Source: Deltaproteobacteria bacterium (GTDB taxonomy: Bacteria; Desulfobacterota; Anaeroferrophillalia; Anaeroferrophillales; Tharpellaceae). From it: a stretch of 11,872 nt of DNA. Of this stretch, positions 7,273 to 11,872 are shown one piece after another. Location: the NCBI GenBank assembly GCA_013153415.1, contig JAADEO010000025.1:1-11872 (forward strand), in the 5' to 3' direction. Each line of letters begins with the position of its first letter. The stretch's first letter is position 1. The notes under the pieces were generated by a model. It ran no database searches. It saw nothing but the letters and a program-made list of their open reading frames with translations, and had not been told where the DNA came from. The position numbers were made by a program, and so were the translations under genes.

Positions 7273-8877
7273 ATGGAAACCGGTTCAGATATGTGCTATG
7301 GAAGAGGTCGTGACGCCAGAGGCTGTAACTCTCTACTTTCTTCTCACATTTTGCGACGGGAACAGAGTTTGAATCTCTGCAGCTATCTCAGTCGGCAGCG
7401 TAATGCCATCATCGACGAGTGGGTGGACCAGCTCAGTCAGACGGTCAGCGATCGTTATCGGAAGATAAACCCGGTCGAGTTGCGTCGGACCGTGGCCCTG
7501 GCTTATGACGGCAACTACTCGGTGCTCTGCAACCACGACTGGCAACCGATCGAAAAATTCATTGTTCTCATCACCCGGATGCGGCTCGAACGCGGTTTCT
7601 CCCTTTCCGAGGTGCAGAAGGCTTTCGGTATTTTCCGGATTATCATGCTCAATCGTCTGCCCCTGATCTTCCAGGGAGAGGAGCTGGTCAACGCCTTGCT
7701 GGTCGTCAATCACTCGGTCGATGTCACGATCAATCGTTTCAGTGAATATTTCCAGGGCAAGCATGAAGAGGAGATGCAGAACCTGCTGGAGAGCCTCGAG
7801 GAGAAGGTCGACCAGCGTACCGAGCAGTTGCTGAGTTCCGAAAAGCGCTATCGCACCCTGGTCGAGGATATCAGTGACGGTTATTTCGTTTGTCGCGACG
7901 AACTCCTGATCTTCGCCAACCGGGCCTTGGGGGAGATGCTGGGAAGGTCGCCCGGAGAGCTGGTGGGGAGAGAGTGCGAGCACTTTTTCGCCGGGATCGG
8001 GGAACAGTTCGCCAGGATCGGCGATCGGGGTGTTTTCGAGATCGAGGCCCGGCGCTGCGACGACAGCCAATTTCCGGTCGAAATCGAAATCAACCGGGTG
8101 CGCTACGACGGTTGCCCGGCCCTGGCCGGGGTCTGCCGTGATATTTCCGAGCGTCGTAAAACCGCCCGCAAGGAGCTTGAACATGAGCGCTTGCTGGTGA
8201 TCGGCCGTATGGCCACGGTTTTCGCTCACGAGATCCGCAATTCGCTCTCCTCGATCAAGGTCAATGTCAGGATTCTGCAACGGCGGCTGGGGTTGTCTGC
8301 GAATGATACCCGGCGTATGGAGATTATCCTGCGCGATATTGAAAAGCTCGACCAACTGCTGCGCGACACCCTGCTTTTTTCCCGTTGTCTCGAACTCAGT
8401 CCGCACTGGTGCGACCTCAATCAACTGGCCGAACAGGCGGTGCAGCGTTTCAGTGAGCTTTGTGCCGTTCACAAGATCAAAGTGCGGCTTGAGCTGGATG
8501 AGATGGTACCGGAACTGAAACTCGATGAAAAAAGCATGGAGATTGTTTTCGACAACCTTCTCAGTAATGCGATTTCGGCTCTGCAAGAGGTCGAACGGCG
8601 TGAATTGATTGTGACTTCCGCATTTCGGCCGGCCTCGGACCGAAAAAGCGGGATCGTCGCTTTCACGGTCGCCGATTCCGGCAGCGGCATTCCTGAAGCC
8701 GAGCGGGAACGGATCTTCGAGCCCTTTTTCAGTACTCGGGAAAACGGTATCGGGTTGGGTCTGAGCAATGTTATGCGGGTGGTGGAACAGCACAACGGTG
8801 TGATCCGGGTTGATGTCGGTCCGGCCGGCGGGGCGGTTTTTACGGTGAGTTTGCCATGGCAGAACGAGACGGAATAG
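7273..8877 (+). CDS. Soluble PAS sensor histidine kinase, NtrB-like, with RsbRD-type N-terminal domain
   Basis: Sensor kinase expected to autophosphorylate on His and pass phosphate to the regulator encoded immediately downstream. Domains in order: an all-helical region (about 35-165) resembling the RsbRD N-terminal domain, a coiled-coil stretch (about 163-190), a PAS domain (about 190-292), HisKA with HEIRN and H319, and HATPase_c. The last has an N-box (425-437, N428 and N432), DSGSGIP (468-474), FEPFFS (482-487) and GIGLGL (492-497). No membrane segment or signal peptide is visible, so it should sense a cytoplasmic signal. I used ATG 7273; the first ~32 residues look atypical. ATG 7291 or TTG 7369 could be the true start, the latter just before the recognisable domain. 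The gene's end overlaps the regulator by 22 bases. The signal is unknown. Confidence 0.92.
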   Translation: METGSDMCYGRGRDARGCNSLLSSHILRREQSLNLCSYLSRQRNAIIDEWVDQLSQTVSDRYRKINPVELRRTVALAYDGNYSVLCNHDWQPIEKFIVLITRMRLERGFSLSEVQKAFGIFRIIMLNRLPLIFQGEELVNALLVVNHSVDVTINRFSEYFQGKHEEEMQNLLESLEEKVDQRTEQLLSSEKRYRTLVEDISDGYFVCRDELLIFANRALGEMLGRSPGELVGRECEHFFAGIGEQFARIGDRGVFEIEARRCDDSQFPVEIEINRVRYDGCPALAGVCRDISERRKTARKELEHERLLVIGRMATVFAHEIRNSLSSIKVNVRILQRRLGLSANDTRRMEIILRDIEKLDQLLRDTLLFSRCLELSPHWCDLNQLAEQAVQRFSELCAVHKIKVRLELDEMVPELKLDEKSMEIVFDNLLSNAISALQEVERRELIVTSAFRPASDRKSGIVAFTVADSGSGIPEAERERIFEPFFSTRENGIGLGLSNVMRVVEQHNGVIRVDVGPAGGAVFTVSLPWQNETE

Positions 8878-10205
8878 TAATTATCGACGACAACCGGGAG
8901 CTTCTTGAAAGCCTGGAGCTCTATTTCGTCGAAAAGGGATACGAGGTCGCCATCGCGGCCAACGGCCGTGACGGACTCAAGCTGATCCTGGAGCGCCGGC
9001 CCGGGGTCGCGATCGTTGATCTGCGCCTGCCCGGGCTTGATGGCCTGGAGATTCTGCAGGAGCTCAGGAAAGCCGATATCGACTGCCGGACCGTGGTGAT
9101 CACCGCCTACCAGGAGATGGAGACCACGGTCTCGGCGATCAAGCTCGGGGCTTTCGACTACCTCCACAAGCCGATCGATATCGATGCCCTCGACGCCGTG
9201 GTCGCCAAAGCCCTGAGCGCTTTGCCCGAGGCCGAGTCGATCAAGGTCATCGATGAGGATTTCAAGGAGAACACGATTGTCGGCCGTTCCAACGAGCTGA
9301 AAGAGATTTTCAAGCTCATCGGTCTGCTTTCGGCGGTCAAGACCACGGTCCTGGTGGTCGGAGAATCCGGTACCGGCAAGGAACTGGTGGCCCGGGCCAT
9401 CCATTTCCACAGTGCTTTTGCCGGGGAGCCGTTCGTCGCCGTCAACTGCTCGGCGATCGTCGAAAACCTGCTCGAGAGCGAGTTGTTCGGTCACGAGCAG
9501 GGCAGTTTCACCGGGGCCCGGGCGACCAAGAAGGGGAAACTCGAAATCGTCGGTGGCGGCACCCTTTTCCTTGATGAAATCAGCGAGTTGCCGCTCCATC
9601 TCCAGGCCAAGCTCCTGCGTTTCATGCAGGAACGGGAGTTCGAACGGGTCGGTGGCAACCGGCGGATCAGGTTCGACGCCCGTATCATTGCCGCGACCAA
9701 CCGTGATCTCGAAGCGATGGTCAAACGGGGCGAATTTCGTGAAGATCTCTATTTCCGGCTCAACGTTTTCGAGATCAGGATTCCACCATTGCGGCAGCGC
9801 CGCGAGGATATTCCCTTTCTGGTCGAATACCTGGTCAAAAAGCTCAACCGCAGTACCGGCAGGAGCATCAAAAGGATTCCGGTGGCCGTGATCGACCGGC
9901 TCATGGCCCATGACTGGCCGGGAAATATCCGTGAACTGGAAAACGTTCTCACCCGGGCCGTGGTTCTGGCCAAAAATGACTGTTTGCAGGCGAGCGTCAT
10001 CGACGATCTTCTCGACCGCCCCGGCAAACCGGCGGCCTCCTCGTCGATCGGGCCGCCCAAGAGCCTTAGTGAGATCGAGGCCCAACACATCGCCCATGTC
10101 CTGGAATACTGCCAGGGCAATATCTCCCGGGCGGCCCGGATCCTCGGGATCAGCCGGCCGACCTTGAGAAGCAAGATCAGGGAATTCGGCCTCACCGCCA
10201 GCTGA
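8856..10205 (+). CDS. Sigma54-dependent response regulator, NtrC family
   Basis: Phosphorylation-controlled activator of sigma54 RNA polymerase. The 449 residues contain a receiver domain (about 6-120; acidic pair D11/D12, phosphoacceptor D55, T83, K105). An AAA+ domain follows (about 141-370; Walker A GESGTGKE 169-176, Walker B GGGTLFLDE 233-241, arginine-finger region REDLYFRLNVF from 295). The Fis-type helix-turn-helix lies at about 408-442 (…GNISRAARILGISRPTLRSK…). The sigma54-contacting loop reads GSFTGA (216-221) rather than the usual GAFTGA. The ATG lies inside the kinase gene, preceded by GGTGAG at a 6-base spacing, implying translational coupling. A sigma54 promoter and paired palindromes lie just downstream, so the solute-binding-protein gene is its most likely target. 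That target is an inference. Confidence 0.95.
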   Translation: MAERDGIVIIDDNRELLESLELYFVEKGYEVAIAANGRDGLKLILERRPGVAIVDLRLPGLDGLEILQELRKADIDCRTVVITAYQEMETTVSAIKLGAFDYLHKPIDIDALDAVVAKALSALPEAESIKVIDEDFKENTIVGRSNELKEIFKLIGLLSAVKTTVLVVGESGTGKELVARAIHFHSAFAGEPFVAVNCSAIVENLLESELFGHEQGSFTGARATKKGKLEIVGGGTLFLDEISELPLHLQAKLLRFMQEREFERVGGNRRIRFDARIIAATNRDLEAMVKRGEFREDLYFRLNVFEIRIPPLRQRREDIPFLVEYLVKKLNRSTGRSIKRIPVAVIDRLMAHDWPGNIRELENVLTRAVVLAKNDCLQASVIDDLLDRPGKPAASSSIGPPKSLSEIEAQHIAHVLEYCQGNISRAARILGISRPTLRSKIREFGLTAS

Positions 10206-10245
10206 AGACGGTTTCTGCCCACCACGGTTTCTCTCTCCCTTTCCT

Positions 10246-10295
10246 CTTTCCGGCCTGGAAAGAAATTTTCCACCTGGAAAATCGGTTTCCATTCC
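10246..10295. promoter_or_regulatory. Tandem palindromes, candidate upstream activator sites for the NtrC-type regulator
   Basis: Two 17-bp palindromes share one form, TGGAAA-N5-TTTCCA: 10256-10272 (spacer GAAAT) and 10275-10291 (spacer ATCGG), with centres 19 bases apart. A further half-site on the left forms an overlapping inward repeat CTTTCC-N5-GGAAAG at 10246-10262, so TTCC/GGAA half-sites recur every 8-11 bases. The centres lie about 194 and 175 bases upstream of the start predicted from the sigma54 promoter, a usual distance for enhancer sites of this activator family. The sites follow the regulator gene directly. Binding by that regulator is inferred. Confidence 0.62.
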
Positions 10296-10431
10296 TTCGT
10301 ATCAAATAAAACAATTTTTGCCCGTTCTGATCGGGTTGTAATTCCTTGCCAGCAGCAGGTTTTCCGCGATCCGGTACGTTTACGGTGTTTTTTAGTTATC
10401 CTTATATCAGCACCGGTAAAATATTATTCTG

Positions 10432-10447
10432 TGGTACGTGTATTGCT
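10432..10447 (+). promoter_or_regulatory. Sigma54 (-24/-12) promoter
   Basis: The sequence TGGTACG-TGTA-TTGCT matches the sigma54 consensus TGGCACG-N4-TTGCW with one change (T for C at 10435). The invariant GG (10433-10434) and GC (10445-10446) have the required spacing. Transcription would start near 10458, giving a leader of about 61 bases before the ATG at 10519. A sigma54 activator gene ends about 230 bases upstream, which supports function. Confidence 0.78.
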
Positions 10448-10506
10448 CTTCATCGGCGAGGGTACCGGTGGTATCGGTTCCATCGGCAAGCGTTAATCAA
10501 TATTTC

Positions 10507-10521
10507 AGGAGGTGCGAGATG
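10507..10521 (+). promoter_or_regulatory. Strong ribosome binding site setting the solute-binding-protein start
   Basis: AGGAGG (10507-10512) is a full Shine-Dalgarno match 6 bases before ATG 10519. It excludes the longer open frame from GTG 10438, which would begin inside the sigma54 promoter and place extra residues ahead of the signal peptide. Confidence 0.85.
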
Positions 10522-11790
10522 AAGATGGGAAGTAAATTTGTGGGTCTGATTACCGTCGTGGCGATGCTTTTCGCCCTGGCCGGCAGCGCCGCCGCCGTTG
10601 CCCAGGGAAAACCGGTAGTGCTGGGATGCCCGCTGTCGACCGCCTTTCTCTACGGCTGGGACGCTGAGCGCGGCATCAAGCTGGCGGTCGAAGAGATCAA
10701 CCGGGCCGGAGGAGTCAAATTCGATGGCGCCAGTCACCCCTTCAAAGTCGAAGTCATCGATACCCGTTCGCTCGAGCCCGGGGTTCCGGTCAGCGAGGCC
10801 CTGCTCGGGGTCGAAAAACTGATCCTCGAGAAAAAAGCCGATTTCATCGTCGGTGGCCCGGTCCGTTCCGAGGCGGCGATGGCGGTCATGGACCTGTTGA
10901 ACAAGTATAAAAAGGTTTCCATCGTCACCACCGGGGTTTTGAGTCCCGGTTACCACAAGCGCATCGCCAAGAATTACGAAAAATACAAATACTGCTTCCG
11001 CAACTCCTCCGAGATCATCACCATCGGCAAGGACATGATCAAGGTTTTCAATCGTCTCAACAGTGATTACGGCCTGAACAAGGTCTTCATCATGGTCCAG
11101 GATGTGGCCCACGCCCGCAAAGCCGGCGGCTTCATCGCCAAACTGCTGAAAGGCACCGGCAAATGGGAGGTTTTGGGTCAGGAGATCTATCCCACCGGGG
11201 CCACCGATTTCTCCATGGGTCTTTTGAAGGCCCGGCGGCTCAAGGCCCAGGTGCTTTTCATCTGGATGGACATGCCGGAATCGGCGATTCTGCTCAAGCA
11301 GTGGAAGAACATGCGCATGAAGTGCGTGCCGATGGGTTTCATGTCGGCGGCCGAGCAGCCCGGCTTCTGGAAAGCGACCAAGGGCAACTGCGAATTCACC
11401 ATCGTCGATGCCGTCAACGGCGGCAACGTGCCGGCCTCCATCACCCCGTGGACGATGAAATTCGTCGAGGCCTACAAGAAAAAATGGGGTCTGGAACCCG
11501 AGGGTTACGGTACCTCGTCGAGCTACATGGCGGTCTACCAGTTGAAAGAGGCGATCGAAAAGGCCGGCGGCCTCGACCCCGACGCGGTCATCAAGGCGCT
11601 CGAGGAACAGGACCTGATGGGGGTCTACGGCCGCATGAAGTTTGCCAAAAATCACCAGATCATTCCTGCCGACGATCCTGACAAGGGCGCGGTTGGCTGC
11701 ATGTTCCAGTGGCAGAATGGCAAACGGGTGCAGTTCTTTCCCAAGGCCGGTGCCACCGGCGATATCATTCTGCCGCCCTGGATGAAATAG
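10519..11790 (+). CDS. Periplasmic solute-binding protein of a branched-chain amino-acid-type ABC transporter
   Basis: Captures a small solute in the periplasm and delivers it to an ABC permease. The 423-residue precursor has a Sec signal peptide: basic residues (K2, K6), a hydrophobic core (about 8-22) and a likely cleavage after AVA (26-28). The mature protein resembles the type I periplasmic-binding (Peripla_BP_6, LivK-like) fold. It begins PVVLGCPLS and includes AVEEINRAGGV (56-66), typical of the first lobe, and a G-TSSSYMAVYQLKEAIEKAGG stretch near the C-terminus. The length is greater than E. coli LivK (369) but usual for this broader family, whose ligands include amino acids, amides, urea and aromatic acids. 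The ligand cannot be read from sequence. The gene follows a sigma54 promoter and a two-component pair. No permease gene is complete in the window. Confidence 0.93.
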   Translation: MKMGSKFVGLITVVAMLFALAGSAAAVAQGKPVVLGCPLSTAFLYGWDAERGIKLAVEEINRAGGVKFDGASHPFKVEVIDTRSLEPGVPVSEALLGVEKLILEKKADFIVGGPVRSEAAMAVMDLLNKYKKVSIVTTGVLSPGYHKRIAKNYEKYKYCFRNSSEIITIGKDMIKVFNRLNSDYGLNKVFIMVQDVAHARKAGGFIAKLLKGTGKWEVLGQEIYPTGATDFSMGLLKARRLKAQVLFIWMDMPESAILLKQWKNMRMKCVPMGFMSAAEQPGFWKATKGNCEFTIVDAVNGGNVPASITPWTMKFVEAYKKKWGLEPEGYGTSSSYMAVYQLKEAIEKAGGLDPDAVIKALEEQDLMGVYGRMKFAKNHQIIPADDPDKGAVGCMFQWQNGKRVQFFPKAGATGDIILPPWMK

Positions 11791-11818
11791 CCCGAATGAA
11801 ATAGGCCTGATAAAATAG
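11782..11818 (+). repeat. Three near-identical 14-base direct repeats at the gene junction
   Basis: ATGAAATAG occurs at 11782-11790 (the last two codons and stop of the solute-binding-protein gene) and again at 11796-11804. ATAAAATAG follows at 11810-11818, giving a strict 14-base period. The third copy runs into the AGGAGG ribosome binding site of the next gene. It looks like small tandem duplication of the stop-codon region. Confidence 0.6.
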
Positions 11819-11826
11819 GAGGAAAA

Positions 11827-11872
11827 ATGGATTACAGCACACTGTTTTCCCTGCTGGCGGAGCGGCGCAGCT
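11827..11872 (+). CDS. Start of the next gene in the transport operon, 3' end outside window
   Basis: ATG 11827 is preceded by AGGAGG (11817-11822) with a 4-base spacer, and the frame stays open to the window edge. Fifteen codons are visible: MDYSTLFSLLAERRS. Position argues for another transporter-linked gene 36 bases after the solute-binding-protein stop. The visible residues are polar and do not look like the hydrophobic N-terminus of a LivH permease. The LLAERRS pattern faintly recalls the start of nitroreductase-family proteins, but 15 residues cannot decide this. Confidence 0.6.
   Translation, partial: MDYSTLFSLLAERRS

Larger units (their letters stand above)
10206..10518. other. Regulatory intergenic region, regulator to solute-binding protein
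   Basis: These 313 bases contain no convincing gene. From left to right they hold a pyrimidine-rich stretch (10210-10250), the palindrome cluster, an AT-rich segment (10298-10320), a weak CCCG/CGGG inverted repeat (10321-10335) without a following T-run, a sigma54 promoter and a leader of about 61 bases. The leader has a short inverted repeat (GGTACC at 10461-10466 with GGTATC at 10470-10475) and a repeated CATCGGC (10451-10457, 10481-10487). No strong terminator follows the regulator gene, so read-through is possible. Confidence 0.6.

Noticed and set aside
7273..7289. Extra TGGAAA half-site of the regulator motif at the kinase start
   Set aside because: The second arm (TCAGAT) does not match TTTCCA, so it is probably chance.
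7333..8793. Open frame of 486 codons on the minus strand opposite the kinase gene
   Set aside because: The plus-strand kinase has complete domains. The antisense product shows no recognisable domain and no convincing start signal.
8469..10292. Long open frame of 607 codons on the minus strand opposite the regulator gene
   Set aside because: It is a mirror of the codon use of a GC-rich gene. The plus strand encodes an intact regulator with all motifs, and the antisense product has no recognisable domain.
10300..10316. IHF site between the palindromes and the sigma54 promoter
   Set aside because: Only the TATCAA half matches the consensus; the second half (TTR) is missing. The AT-rich segment could still bend, but I cannot support a site.
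10321..10335. Terminator after the regulator gene
   Set aside because: The CCCG/CGGG stem is only four pairs and no T-run follows.
10450..11655. Open frame of 401 codons on the minus strand opposite the solute-binding-protein gene
   Set aside because: It is antisense to a gene with a strong ribosome binding site, signal peptide and family motifs.

Overview
The window reads as chromosomal DNA of a GC-rich Gram-negative bacterium. The gene set is LptG, RF2 with a programmed frameshift, an RNase J, FtsK, and a sigma54 activator beside a branched-chain amino-acid-type binding protein. This fits the former Deltaproteobacteria (Desulfobacterota-like lineages) best, but that placement is an inference from gene content, not a phylogenetic result. 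No mobile element, CRISPR array, tRNA or rRNA was seen.

Layout. At the left edge (2-691, +) is the end-containing part of a lipoprotein gene of unknown function, whose start lies outside the window. It converges on a four-gene minus-strand block read from 7115 down to 725: lptG (LPS export permease), prfB (release factor 2, needing a +1 frameshift), an RNase J gene starting at a GTG, and ftsK (DNA translocase). These are envelope, translation, RNA-turnover and division functions, packed with short gaps (86, 65 and 14 bases) and probably co-transcribed.

A divergent intergenic region of about 157 bases (7116-7272) separates this block from a plus-strand signalling and transport module. The module starts with a soluble histidine kinase (RsbRD-type N-terminal region, PAS, HisKA, HATPase), which overlaps by 22 bases with an NtrC-type response regulator. 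A 313-base intergenic region follows, then a periplasmic type I solute-binding protein and the first 15 codons of a further gene.

The most informative part is the intergenic region 10206-10518. It holds a near-consensus sigma54 promoter (10432-10447), and about 175-195 bases upstream of its predicted start, two tandem 17-bp palindromes of form TGGAAA-N5-TTTCCA. Together with the sigma54 activator encoded directly upstream, this suggests a local circuit: the cytoplasmic kinase phosphorylates the regulator, the regulator binds the palindromes, and sigma54 RNA polymerase transcribes the solute-binding-protein operon. The sequence shows the parts; the wiring is inference. Otherwise the window holds known families, and I see no convincing new class of system.
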